Shown here in pieces: positions 7,756-16,199 of a stretch of 32,081 nt of DNA. The notes beneath the pieces were generated by a model. The model was given only the letters and a program-made list of their open reading frames with translations. It ran no database searches and was not told the DNA's origin. The stretch lies in contig JAZOBC010000001.1 in NCBI GenBank assembly GCA_045595795.1, positions 1 through 32,081 of the forward strand, given 5' to 3'. How positions within the stretch are numbered: position 1 is the first letter of the stretch; the number at the start of each line of letters is the position of its first letter. The DNA comes from UMGS755 sp045595795. GTDB lineage: Bacteria; Bacillota; Clostridia; UBA1381; UBA9506. A program made the position numbers and the translations under genes.

Positions 7756-7992
7756 ATGCAGCAGAACAAACATGTAACATCTTCCTCCATGCACTGGGCA
7801 TGCCGCCTGACAATCAAATATGGCACCCTAATGGCTCTGGCCCTGCTGCTGGCAGGATTTTTCTTTCCTTTTGGCTCTTTTTACGCCCTTTCTTTCTGCA
7901 AAACAGCAGTCTATTCCTTTGCCGTTTCGGTCATTGGCGGTCTGATGCTTGATGTCATTGCCGCCCGTACCGGAAAACGCGAATCCAAATAA
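7756..7992 (+). CDS. Small membrane protein of unknown function
   Basis: 78 residues that I cannot assign to a family. Two hydrophobic segments are visible (about residues 24-41, LMALALLLAG and following, and about 52-69, VYSFAVSVIGGLML). A basic N-terminal stretch and a basic tail ending TGKRESK suggest a hairpin with both ends in the cytoplasm. The start is the ATG at 7756 after AAGGAG (7742-7747); the GTG at 7747 overlaps that site. It has its own promoter, so it is not simply co-transcribed with the ferredoxin. It converges on spoIIE with only 3 bases between the stop codons and no hairpin there, so the two transcripts should overlap at their ends. Confidence 0.75.
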   Translation: MQQNKHVTSSSMHWACRLTIKYGTLMALALLLAGFFFPFGSFYALSFCKTAVYSFAVSVIGGLMLDVIAARTGKRESK

Positions 7993-7995
7993 TTT

Positions 7996-10335
7996 TTATG
8001 CCTGAATCAGCCTTGCTGCAAGCACGGTCATATCATCTTTAGGAACGCCGCCAGAAGCAGTTATCGCTGCTTGCAGAATTTCATCTGCCAGTCGCTGCGC
8101 CGAGTCGCCGCTAAAGTCTTCAACCAACCGTAAAAGTCTGTCGCTGTCACCTTGGTCTAAAGCATCGGTAACACCATCTGTCACCATGACCACATAGTCC
8201 CCCTCGCGGGCAAACTTTAAATCGCAATCAGCTTCAATATTACACAAAATTCCTGCCGGCAATGACGTACAGCCAATTTTCTCTACTGCATCCTGCCGTT
8301 TCACATAAGAACTGGCAGCCCCAATTTTAATAAACTCAAAGGCACCGCTATAAAGATTCACTAAGCAAAGGTCCGCCGTTGCAAAGCTCTCTTGCTCACT
8401 CGTTACCAACAACATGCTGTTAATGAGTCGGAGAGCTGTTTCTTTGTCAAATCCGGCAGACAAAAGCCTTCTGATTAAATGAATGGTCAAACTACTTTGT
8501 GCCTCTGCCCTGCCACCGTGACCCATGCCGTCGGACAAAGCTAAAATATAGCGTCCGTCAGCAGATACCGTCATCATGTGATAATCTCCGCTTTGCAGAC
8601 TGTTACCACCTGCCACACGTGCAAATCCTGACTCCATGGTATAACGAGCTTGTTCCAAAAAACGTAGCCGGCAAACATCTTCACCACAATGGGTCGGCAA
8701 CCGTAGCATCGGCACACCCACAGCATGTCCAATCACAGCAGCCACATCTTTTGAACAAAGACGCTCACCGCCACAACTTTTCATAGTGAGCGTGACCTCT
8801 ATCGCATCGGTAATATTCACGCGGACATGCGAGGCTTCAATACCGTGACGATCCAAAGCCGCCGCAATCTTCCTCTCCAGTCGCATACCATTGGTCGGAT
8901 CAAAGGCAAGCTCCCGCTTTAAATGCTTCAAAACCGACGAAACATTACCAAATTGCTCTGCCACAAGATTTCGGCTTTCTACTACCCTGCCCGCCCATAG
9001 CATATTCACTTTCTGTACATCATAATTTCGATTTAAAATTTCTAAAAATGCATCTATATGAATGCATGCATTTTTAAAGCTTGCCGGCACATCCTCTAAT
9101 GCAGCTTGCCCACGCATTTCCATTTTTCTGTATAACAGCATAAGTGCCGATTTTGTTTCATTATATTCCTTATGCCAGCAATAATTCATTAAAGTGCAAC
9201 CACGACAAATCTGTTCTGCCGTTTTGTCAAACAGATAGGCAGAATCACACATTGTCTCAGGATTGTGATTTGAAACTGCTTCGTGAAACACCTCAGAAAG
9301 TTCTTCGAATGACTGCGAAACCGCCAATAGCTTGTCCTCCATCATTTCCCGAATCCGCAAAACTGAATCTTCCTGATAGGCAGGAGATTTCATAACCTCC
9401 CCAAACAAGGATAAAAATCGATCCGGCAATAAAAACAAGACGGCCCCGGCAGCCAATATGTAATAAAATGCAATAACGCGGTTAACAGAGCCGCTTAAAT
9501 ATAACGCCGCCACACTGTTTGTCACTAAAAAGCCTACCAAAACGCCCCAGCGCCCCCACCGTCTCAAAAGTCCTGAGCATAATCCACAAAGGCTGTAAAC
9601 CGCTATAACCTGCGAAGGCAAAACATCCCCAACGCTGTTGACAAAGCCCAAGGTGATACCTGCAGCACAAGAAAGGGTAAAGCCCCCCGTCAGTCCGGCA
9701 ATAAAAATGATAATCAGACTGATGATGTGTGCTAATCCATGAAAATAAGGCACTAATTCAAGACTCATCACAACACCGGCACAAAGTAAGACAAGACTCA
9801 GGCTTTCCACCGGTTCAAACACAGTTCTTTTGTCTATACTCCGCACAACCTCTGTCGCCTTGACAAGAGAAAAATATGAAAAAAATACCAAGATTGCCTC
9901 TAAAATCAAAAGCAAGCAGTCATACAGTAAAAATCCATCGAAAATAACAAACACCATGCCTGTGACCAGCACCGATCCGCTTGCCACAACGGCATATAGC
10001 CATCTGTGTGATGAAAGTTCCTTCTCCATGAGCACCAAAAAAACACTCACAATGATCATCGCACCCATATATTTCATCGAAGCAAGTTTCATACCTGCCG
10101 CTACAATCCCCAGAAATCCTACCACCAGACACGACACACGCTTATGCCTGGGAAATACTGCAGAAAAATATGCAACACCGAGAGGAGACACAGCACCCAA
10201 AAGATAGATTTTGCTTAACAGAAACAAAAGACCATATTCTAAAAGCTCATAAAATCCAAACTCTTGCACCCTTTTTCTTTTTTTCTCGACGGGAATCCCC
10301 ATCTTCTCATAGGATTGTATTTCTTGATTTGTCAT
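7996..10335 (-). CDS. spoIIE: Stage II sporulation protein E, serine phosphatase
   Basis: Membrane-bound PP2C-type phosphatase that dephosphorylates SpoIIAA, which releases sigma-F in the forespore; it also acts at the polar septum. The 779 residues have a hydrophobic N-terminal half with about ten membrane segments (roughly 30-320), a central region with a Cys cluster (ICRGCTLMNYCW), and a C-terminal PP2C domain (about 570-779) with metal-site motifs SDGMGHGG, VTDGVTD and DDMTVLA. B. subtilis SpoIIE is 827 residues. The start is the ATG at 10333-10335 after AGGGAGGA; a longer ORF to 10401 would begin inside the promoter. Single-gene unit with a Spo0A-type promoter. No terminator hairpin is visible after its stop, which faces the small membrane protein gene. 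Confidence 0.97.
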   Translation of the reverse strand: MTNQEIQSYEKMGIPVEKKRKRVQEFGFYELLEYGLLFLLSKIYLLGAVSPLGVAYFSAVFPRHKRVSCLVVGFLGIVAAGMKLASMKYMGAMIIVSVFLVLMEKELSSHRWLYAVVASGSVLVTGMVFVIFDGFLLYDCLLLILEAILVFFSYFSLVKATEVVRSIDKRTVFEPVESLSLVLLCAGVVMSLELVPYFHGLAHIISLIIIFIAGLTGGFTLSCAAGITLGFVNSVGDVLPSQVIAVYSLCGLCSGLLRRWGRWGVLVGFLVTNSVAALYLSGSVNRVIAFYYILAAGAVLFLLPDRFLSLFGEVMKSPAYQEDSVLRIREMMEDKLLAVSQSFEELSEVFHEAVSNHNPETMCDSAYLFDKTAEQICRGCTLMNYCWHKEYNETKSALMLLYRKMEMRGQAALEDVPASFKNACIHIDAFLEILNRNYDVQKVNMLWAGRVVESRNLVAEQFGNVSSVLKHLKRELAFDPTNGMRLERKIAAALDRHGIEASHVRVNITDAIEVTLTMKSCGGERLCSKDVAAVIGHAVGVPMLRLPTHCGEDVCRLRFLEQARYTMESGFARVAGGNSLQSGDYHMMTVSADGRYILALSDGMGHGGRAEAQSSLTIHLIRRLLSAGFDKETALRLINSMLLVTSEQESFATADLCLVNLYSGAFEFIKIGAASSYVKRQDAVEKIGCTSLPAGILCNIEADCDLKFAREGDYVVMVTDGVTDALDQGDSDRLLRLVEDFSGDSAQRLADEILQAAITASGGVPKDDMTVLAARLIQA

Positions 10336-10368
10336 CTGTAATCCTCCCTGGAATATTTTGGTATTTCC

Positions 10369-10401
10369 ATTATATACCAATTTAGGCGCATAATTTGTCA
10401 A
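10369..10401 (-). promoter_or_regulatory. spoIIE promoter with a 21-base spacer (Spo0A class)
   Basis: Perfect TTGACA (10396-10401) and perfect TATAAT (10369-10374) on the minus strand are 21 bases apart rather than 17. This abnormal spacing is the hallmark of Spo0A-activated sigma-A promoters such as B. subtilis spoIIE and spoIIG. The -35 overlaps a 0A-like box. The leader is about 30 nt. Confidence 0.88.
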
Positions 10402-10412
10402 ATTCTGTCCGG
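10396..10412 (+). promoter_or_regulatory. Tandem 0A-like boxes over the spoIIE -35
   Basis: TGTCAAA (10396-10402) and the weaker TGTCCGG (10406-10412) lie on the plus strand exactly 10 bases apart, the spacing at which Spo0A dimers occupy adjacent sites. The consensus is TGTCGAA. Confidence 0.55.
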
Positions 10413-10437
10413 CATTTCAGAAAACTTCTCCCCTTTT

Positions 10438-10444
10438 TTCGACA
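10438..10444 (-). promoter_or_regulatory. 0A box upstream of spoIIE
   Basis: Exact TGTCGAA on the minus strand within a T/A-rich context (TTTTCTGTCGAAAAAA), 36 bases upstream of the -35. It lies between the divergent spoIIE and DUF6062-like promoters. Confidence 0.72.
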
Positions 10445-10519
10445 GAAAACATTCCGCACTTCCCCCTGTAAATAAAACATGAAAAATTTTCTTTCTCTGT
10501 TTTCTTTTTTAAAAAAATG

Positions 10520-10528
10520 TGATATAAT
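10520..10528 (+). promoter_or_regulatory. Extended -10 promoter of the DUF6062-coaE-polA-rqcH operon
   Basis: TGA-TATAAT with the -10 at 10523-10528 and a poor -35 (TTTTCT, 10500-10505). Sixteen bases around the -10 are identical to those of the serC promoter. The leader to the TTG start is about 78 nt. Confidence 0.6.
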
Positions 10529-10612
10529 TACATTGGGATATTGTGTAGGTTAGCCAGACCATCACAATCCACCCTATTTTTCAAACATTTTAAAATGCAG
10601 GAGGCAATTCCT

Positions 10613-11323
10613 TTGAAAGAAAAAATATATACCATTCCCTTAACCGATGCATTTGCCAACGCCGGCGAGTGCCCGTTTTGTACTTTGGAAAAGCAGTTGG
10701 AAGCAGAGCAAGTGTCTTATGCTTTAGGTGCTTCTATGATGGAGCCCGATGCACGAATGATTTCCAATGAAAAGGGCTATTGTCGCAGACATTATGAGCA
10801 AATGAGCCACGAAGGCAAGGCGCTAAGTCTCGCCTTGGTTCTGGATACGCATTTAAACGAGCTGATTAGAAAGCTGGAAAAAGCGGCGGAAGCGCCCAAA
10901 CAAAAAGGTGGTTTATTTAAAAAATCCGATGAACAAGACCCCTTAGAACAAGCGTTGAAAAACGATCAAAATTCCTGCCTGATCTGTGACAAACTTCATG
11001 ATACCTTGGAGAAATTTGCTGAAGTTTTTTGGTATTTATATAAGAATGAGCCAGAATTTAAGCAAAAAGCAGAAAACTGCCAAGGCTTTTGTCTACCCCA
11101 CTTTGCGTTGCTTCTATCCTGCGCTGATCATGAACTTTCCGGAAAGACTCTACAAGAATCAAAAAATGCAATTATTGAACTGGAATTAACTCATTTAAAA
11201 CGAATCAACGATGAGGTGAATTGGTTCACCAAGAAATTTGACTATCGCTACCAGAATGAACCGTGGAAAAATTCTAAAGATGCACCGCAACGTGTTATGG
11301 AAAAACTGTCTAAATTTTTGTAA
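10613..11323 (+). CDS. DUF6062-like protein with two Cys/His modules
   Basis: 236-residue soluble protein of unknown function; I recognise it, without a search, as resembling the clostridial DUF6062 family. It contains two similar modules: C20-x2-C23 followed by C57-x2-H60, and C122-x2-C125 followed by C160-x2-H163. The 34- and 35-residue gaps and the offset of about 102 residues point to an internal duplication able to hold two metal ions, most likely zinc. A charged Lys-rich linker (about 87-118) separates the halves. No signal peptide or membrane segment. The start is a TTG at 10613-10615, 8 bases after GGAGG, where the conserved-looking sequence begins; an extension to 10541 would run back to the promoter. 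First gene of the operon, 19 bases before coaE. Confidence 0.78.
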   Translation: MKEKIYTIPLTDAFANAGECPFCTLEKQLEAEQVSYALGASMMEPDARMISNEKGYCRRHYEQMSHEGKALSLALVLDTHLNELIRKLEKAAEAPKQKGGLFKKSDEQDPLEQALKNDQNSCLICDKLHDTLEKFAEVFWYLYKNEPEFKQKAENCQGFCLPHFALLLSCADHELSGKTLQESKNAIIELELTHLKRINDEVNWFTKKFDYRYQNEPWKNSKDAPQRVMEKLSKFL

Positions 11324-11342
11324 AATTGCGAGGTGGAAAGGC

Positions 11343-11927
11343 GTGAAAACTGTTTTGGGACTCACCGGTGGCAGCGGTTGCGGTAAAAGTCTTGCCGCGA
11401 GTTATCTGAAAAACCACGGTGCCTACATCATCGATGCTGACCGAATTGCTCGACAAGTCTTAGAAGTCGGTACGCCCGCGCTAAAAGAAGTCGCCGCCAC
11501 GTTTTCAGATGTATTACTTCCCGATGGAACCTTAAACCGTAAAAAACTTGGCAGCATTGTGTTTGCCGATCCGTCAAAGCTTGCAAAGCTCAATGCTATT
11601 ACACATACATATATCATAAAGGAAATTGAGCTTTTGCTATCCAATCGCACTGAATCGTTCATCGTCATTGACGCACCTTTACTTTTTGAGTGCGGTTTAG
11701 AGCGCCTATGCACAGCATGTGCCTGCGTTTTAGCAGATGAGACAGTTCGCATCAACCGCTTAATGAGTCGGGATGGACTCACGGAACAGGAGGCAAAAAA
11801 CCGTATTTGCTCTCAGCATGATGATCACTACTTTCGCTCACGCTGCCACTTTGTGATTGAAAATAACCATGACCAAAATGCCTTAGAACAAGAACTCGAC
11901 AATCTGATGAAGGAGCTTTTATCTTGA
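11343..11927 (+). CDS. coaE: Dephospho-CoA kinase
   Basis: Cytosolic P-loop kinase that phosphorylates the 3'-hydroxyl of dephospho-CoA, the last step of coenzyme A synthesis. The 194 residues are close to family length. Visible motifs are the Walker A GLTGGSGCGKS near the N-terminus, IDADRIARQVL (substrate region) and IDAPLLFECGL. The start is a GTG at 11343 after GAGGTGG; the ORF extension to 11238 overlaps the preceding gene. The stop overlaps the next gene's TTG start. The coaE-transglycosylase pairing near polA is common in Clostridia. Confidence 0.95.
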   Translation: MKTVLGLTGGSGCGKSLAASYLKNHGAYIIDADRIARQVLEVGTPALKEVAATFSDVLLPDGTLNRKKLGSIVFADPSKLAKLNAITHTYIIKEIELLLSNRTESFIVIDAPLLFECGLERLCTACACVLADETVRINRLMSRDGLTEQEAKNRICSQHDDHYFRSRCHFVIENNHDQNALEQELDNLMKELLS

Positions 11928-12535
11928 AAGTAAAATCATTTAAAATAAAATGGGTACGTCTTGTAGCCGTTATCTTAATCGTCATCCTATTACTGAATAC
12001 AGCTAACATTGCGCGTCTGTTTTATCCTGTTCGATACATGAATCATATTAAGCAATACGCTTCTGAATATAACGTTGACCCATATTTAGTGATGAGCATC
12101 ATCAAGACAGAAAGTAATTTTGATGAAACCGCTGTTTCCAAAAAAAATGCTTCCGGGCTCATGCAAATCATTGAACCTACGGCACTCTGGCTTGCTGAGC
12201 GTATGGGACTATCTGACTTCACCTATGACCGCATCACTGAGCCTGAGTTAAACATCCAAATGGGGTGCTATTATATTTCCTATCTGCTGACCTTATATGA
12301 TGGCAATGAAAAAAATGCACTTGCCGCTTATAACGCCGGGGACGGAACGGTTGACCGTTGGTTGGCAAACAGCGACTACTCAAAAGATGGCATTACCCTA
12401 TCCAATGTCCCCTATCCCGAAACCCGCAAATATATTACAAAGGTCATGAATCACCGTCGCATCTATCGCTTGCTCTACCGTTTGCGCAGTGCCACGGCTC
12501 TTTCTGCATCGCTACCGGAGGGAGGCTCTGTATGA
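11924..12535 (+). CDS. Membrane-anchored lytic transglycosylase (SLT family)
   Basis: Peptidoglycan lyase that cleaves between N-acetylmuramic acid and N-acetylglucosamine, forming 1,6-anhydro ends. The 203 residues begin with an uncleaved-looking membrane anchor (about 10-27), followed by an SLT domain: catalytic E63 in IIKTESNF, SGLMQIIEPTA, and ALAAYNAGDGTVDRWL. The start is a TTG at 11924 (TTGA overlap with the coaE stop) after AAGGAG. The stop overlaps the apbE start as ATGA, so the two are probably translationally coupled. Confidence 0.93.
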   Translation: MKVKSFKIKWVRLVAVILIVILLLNTANIARLFYPVRYMNHIKQYASEYNVDPYLVMSIIKTESNFDETAVSKKNASGLMQIIEPTALWLAERMGLSDFTYDRITEPELNIQMGCYYISYLLTLYDGNEKNALAAYNAGDGTVDRWLANSDYSKDGITLSNVPYPETRKYITKVMNHRRIYRLLYRLRSATALSASLPEGGSV

Positions 12536-13530
12536 AAGCCTTTAAAGTCATAGCAGGCATTTTGGTTCTGTCACTCATCATCGGTGGCGGATTGTTTACA
12601 CCCCGACCTTACACGGTAACAGAATTTGCAATGGATACAATCATCACCATCACAACCTATGGTACAAACCGTAAAGAAGCAACCGAACAAGTGCTGCAGA
12701 GAATCCGCGAACTGGATGAAAAACTCGACCCCAGAGATTCACAAAGCCAACTTGCACGCATTAACGCAGCTGAAAAAGATGTGCCCATTCCCATTGATGA
12801 TGATGTTTTATATATATTAACACAAGCACAGCAGTTTTCTCGGCGCAGCGAGGGCGTCTTCGACATAACCCTTTTGCCCGTATCAAAGCTTTGGGGATTC
12901 GGCACGAGCCATGCAAATGTTCCCGACACAGATGCCATCAGCGACGCATTGTCTCACGTTGGCACCAACCTCGTGCAAATTGATGAGGCAAGCAAAACCA
13001 TCACCAAGTCAGATAGTCTGACAAAACTTGACTTAGGCGCTGCCGCAAAAGGCTTTGCTGCCGATGAAGCCATACGCATTTTAAAAGAAAACGGCATCAA
13101 AAGTGCCTATCTGGATTTAGGCGGCAACATTGCCGTGTTAGGCAAAAAACCCTTAGGATTGTGGGAAGCCTTAAAAAACAGAAGCTTTTCAAAACCCTTT
13201 ACCATCGGTATACAAAAACCTGGTGCCCCTCGTGGCGACGTGATTGAAACCCTGTCGCTTTCTGATTGCTTCATTGTCACCTCCGGTGACTATGAGCGAT
13301 GCTTTGAAGATAATGGCACACTGTATCACCACATTTTAAACCCAGAAACCGGTTTTCCGGCACAAAGCGGAAGCAAAAGCGTCACCGTGGTGGCGCAAAA
13401 CGGTCTTATGGCGGACATGCTTTCCACCACCTTGTTTATCACCGGCAAAAAAGCAGCTACTGACTACGCTGACTTTTATGATGCCTTAATTTTCGTTGAC
13501 GAGCACTTGCAAACCACCCATATTCCCTAA
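12532..13530 (+). CDS. apbE: FAD:protein FMN transferase (ApbE)
   Basis: Extracytoplasmic flavinyl transferase that links FMN from FAD to Thr/Ser of target proteins such as Rnf or FMN-binding-domain proteins. The 332 residues start with a hydrophobic export or anchor segment (about 4-22) but no lipobox cysteine, unlike many ApbE lipoproteins. Family motifs are FAMDTIITITTYG, KLWGFGT, LDLGAAAKGFAADEA, DLGGNI and, near the end, ADMLSTTLFI. The start is the ATG at 12532 after GGAGGGAGG; the longer in-frame ORF to 12358 lies inside the transglycosylase gene. No obvious flavinylation target is in the window; the nearby RseC-like protein is often linked to Rnf in other genomes. Confidence 0.93.
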   Translation: MKAFKVIAGILVLSLIIGGGLFTPRPYTVTEFAMDTIITITTYGTNRKEATEQVLQRIRELDEKLDPRDSQSQLARINAAEKDVPIPIDDDVLYILTQAQQFSRRSEGVFDITLLPVSKLWGFGTSHANVPDTDAISDALSHVGTNLVQIDEASKTITKSDSLTKLDLGAAAKGFAADEAIRILKENGIKSAYLDLGGNIAVLGKKPLGLWEALKNRSFSKPFTIGIQKPGAPRGDVIETLSLSDCFIVTSGDYERCFEDNGTLYHHILNPETGFPAQSGSKSVTVVAQNGLMADMLSTTLFITGKKAATDYADFYDALIFVDEHLQTTHIP

Positions 13531-13547
13531 GAAAAGGAAGGAAGCAT

Positions 13548-16172
13548 ATGGAAAAGAAAAAGTTTTTAGTAATTGATGCCAACAGCATTATTAACCGTGC
13601 ATTTTACGGCATCCGTCTGCTCACCACAAAGGATGGCACCTACACAAACGCTGTCTATGGCTTTTTGAATATTTTTTATAAATTTAAAGAAGAAATCAAG
13701 CCTGATTATATTGCGGCAGCCTTTGACCTGAAGGCTCCCACGTTCCGTCACAAAATGTTTGACGGCTACAAGGCCACCCGGCATCCTATGCCGGCAGAGC
13801 TTGTACCCCAGATACCCCTGCTGAAAGATGTGCTGACGGCGCTTAGCATTCCCGTTTTAGAAAAAGAGGGCTTTGAAGCAGATGACATCATCGGAACCGT
13901 TGCTACAAAGTGCAGCGACAATGACATCGCCTGCATGATTCTCACCGGCAATAAGGACGACCTACAGCTTGCTACCGAATATAACAAAATTTATTTAGTT
14001 ACCACACGAATGGGCAACACAGATACAGAAATTTTTGATAGCAGTCATGTTTTTGAAAAATATGGCGTCACCCCCCAGGAATTTATTGACGTAAAAGCCA
14101 TTATGGGCGACACATCTGATAACATTCCCGGCGTGAAGGGCATTGGAGAAAAAGGTGCTCTCTCACTGATTTCCACCTTCCACAGCTTAGAGGCCGTTTA
14201 TGAAAATTTAGAGTCCGATGCCATTACAAAATCCATGCGCACGAAACTCACCGAGCATCGCGACGAAGCCTTTTTGTCAAAAAACCTTGCAACCATCGAC
14301 TGTCAGGTGCCTATTACCCTTGATTTTGATGCTGCCAAAGATTCTGAGGGAGATATTCCGGCACTCCGCTCGCTGTATACCCGCTTGGAGTTTAAAAGCT
14401 TTTTAAAACGCCTGCCGGCAGATACCATAGCTGAGACAGATACCACTTGTGATACAAAACCCTGCCACGCAGTCACGCTCACGGACGCGCCACCGCTTGC
14501 AGACGTTTTAAAGAAGGACACCATCTATTATCAGATTGACGCGGCAAGCAAAACAGTCTACGCTACAACAGATGGTGAAGCTGTGATTGCAGCACCACTT
14601 TCCGGTAACTTTTTGCCGATTTGGAAAGACTTTTTTGAATCAGAAACAAAGAAAAAAATCACCCATAATGCCAAAGAACAGTTTGTTCTGTTAGAAAAGC
14701 TGGGAATCGCCCTGGAAGGTCCGCTGTTCGATACAGCTATTGCTGCTTATCTTGTGGATGCGGCACGTCGGGATTATCAGCTTTCTGAGCTGTGCTTCGA
14801 CATGCTGGGCATGAATCTCTCCGGCGCAGAAGCCGGTCAGCAGCTCTCCTTTGACGAAACCCCCGAAGAGCAACATACTATTCTTTTTGAAGAAACTGCT
14901 GCACTGCTGCCCCTGCATGACTATTTATTACACCGCTTAAAGGAAGAAGGCAGCCTGTCATTATTCGAAACAGTTGAAATGCCTTTGGTTGAGGTTCTTG
15001 CCTCCATGCAAAGCTGCGGTATTACAGTTGACCGCGAGCGACTGTTAGAATTCGGCGAAATGCTCAGCGGTCGCATTGAAACACTGACTGATGAAATATA
15101 TGACTTAGCCGGCGAGAGCTTTAACATCAACTCTCCAAAGCAACTGGGCGTTATTCTATATGAAAAATTAGAGCTCAAGTCATCCAAAAAAACTAAAACC
15201 GGCTATTCCACCAATGCCGCCGCTTTAGAAAAACTCATAGGCAAGCACCCCATCATTGAAAAGATTTTGGAATACCGACATCTTTCCAAGCTGAATTCAA
15301 CCTATGTCGTGGGATTAAAAGATGTAATTTCTCCCGAAACAGGGCGCATCCATTCCAACTTCCATCAAACAGTTACCGTTACAGGACGCATCAGCTCCTC
15401 TGAGCCCAATCTGCAGAACATTCCCATTCGCACGGAATTAGGCCGCGAAATGCGTAAAATGTTTGTTGCCGCTCCGGGGCATGTTCTCCTTGATGCCGAC
15501 TATTCTCAGATTGAGTTGCGCGTTTTGGCACACATTGCAGATGACGATGCCATGATTGAAGCCTTCACCGCCGGCAAGGATATTCACGCAAGCACCGCTT
15601 CCCGTATTTTTGGTGTATCCCCCGACGATGTAACGGTGGAAATGCGCACAGCGGCAAAAGCCGTGAACTTTGGTCTCATTTATGGTAAGGGCGAATTTTC
15701 ACTGGCTCAGGATTTGCAAATTTCCATGAAGGAGGCTAAAGCTTATATTGAAGACTATTTAGGCTCCTACCCCAAGGTGCGGGACTATATGAAAACCGTG
15801 GTGGAAGAAGCTAAGAAAAACGGCTATGTCACCACCATGTTGGGGCGCCGCCGCGCTCTTCCCGAGCTTGCTTCTTCTAACTTTCAGCTCCGCTCCTTTG
15901 GCGAGCGTGCCGCCCTAAATACCCCCATCCAGGGCACAGCGGCAGATATTATCAAGCTTGCCATGGTGCGCGTCTATCACAGACTGAAAAACGAAGGTCT
16001 TGCCGCCCGATTAATCCTTCAGGTGCACGATGAACTGATTGTGGAAGCACCCCTAAGCGAAGCAGAGCAGGCAGGTAAGATTCTACAGGAAGAAATGGAA
16101 CAGGCCTTTACCCTTCGTGCTCCGCTGTCTGCCGATATGCACAGCGGCAACAGCTGGTATGATGCCAAATAA
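13548..16172 (+). CDS. polA: DNA polymerase I, proofreading domain degenerate
   Basis: Repair and Okazaki-fragment polymerase of 874 residues. The N-terminal 5'-3' exonuclease (1 to about 290) shows VIDANSIINRAFYG, AFDL and GDTSDNIPGVKGIGEKGA. The middle domain (about 305-470) keeps the fold of a 3'-5' exonuclease but the catalytic acids look lost: no DxE motif at Exo I, and ITHNAKEQ where Exo II should carry Asp. The C-terminal polymerase has motif A (DADYSQIELRVL, D649), motif B (from R700, RTAAKAVNFGLIYG) and motif C (VHDEL, D828). Loss of proofreading is also known for B. subtilis and Geobacillus Pol I. It lies 17 bases after apbE with AAGGAAGG as ribosome binding site. Confidence 0.97.
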   Translation: MEKKKFLVIDANSIINRAFYGIRLLTTKDGTYTNAVYGFLNIFYKFKEEIKPDYIAAAFDLKAPTFRHKMFDGYKATRHPMPAELVPQIPLLKDVLTALSIPVLEKEGFEADDIIGTVATKCSDNDIACMILTGNKDDLQLATEYNKIYLVTTRMGNTDTEIFDSSHVFEKYGVTPQEFIDVKAIMGDTSDNIPGVKGIGEKGALSLISTFHSLEAVYENLESDAITKSMRTKLTEHRDEAFLSKNLATIDCQVPITLDFDAAKDSEGDIPALRSLYTRLEFKSFLKRLPADTIAETDTTCDTKPCHAVTLTDAPPLADVLKKDTIYYQIDAASKTVYATTDGEAVIAAPLSGNFLPIWKDFFESETKKKITHNAKEQFVLLEKLGIALEGPLFDTAIAAYLVDAARRDYQLSELCFDMLGMNLSGAEAGQQLSFDETPEEQHTILFEETAALLPLHDYLLHRLKEEGSLSLFETVEMPLVEVLASMQSCGITVDRERLLEFGEMLSGRIETLTDEIYDLAGESFNINSPKQLGVILYEKLELKSSKKTKTGYSTNAAALEKLIGKHPIIEKILEYRHLSKLNSTYVVGLKDVISPETGRIHSNFHQTVTVTGRISSSEPNLQNIPIRTELGREMRKMFVAAPGHVLLDADYSQIELRVLAHIADDDAMIEAFTAGKDIHASTASRIFGVSPDDVTVEMRTAAKAVNFGLIYGKGEFSLAQDLQISMKEAKAYIEDYLGSYPKVRDYMKTVVEEAKKNGYVTTMLGRRRALPELASSNFQLRSFGERAALNTPIQGTAADIIKLAMVRVYHRLKNEGLAARLILQVHDELIVEAPLSEAEQAGKILQEEMEQAFTLRAPLSADMHSGNSWYDAK

Positions 16173-16199
16173 ACCTGTATCCCACAGAAAGGAGTTTGT

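Noticed and set aside
12358..12531. N-terminal extension of ApbE by 58 residues
   Set aside because: It lies inside the transglycosylase gene, while the ATG at 12532 has a strong ribosome binding site and begins the export signal.
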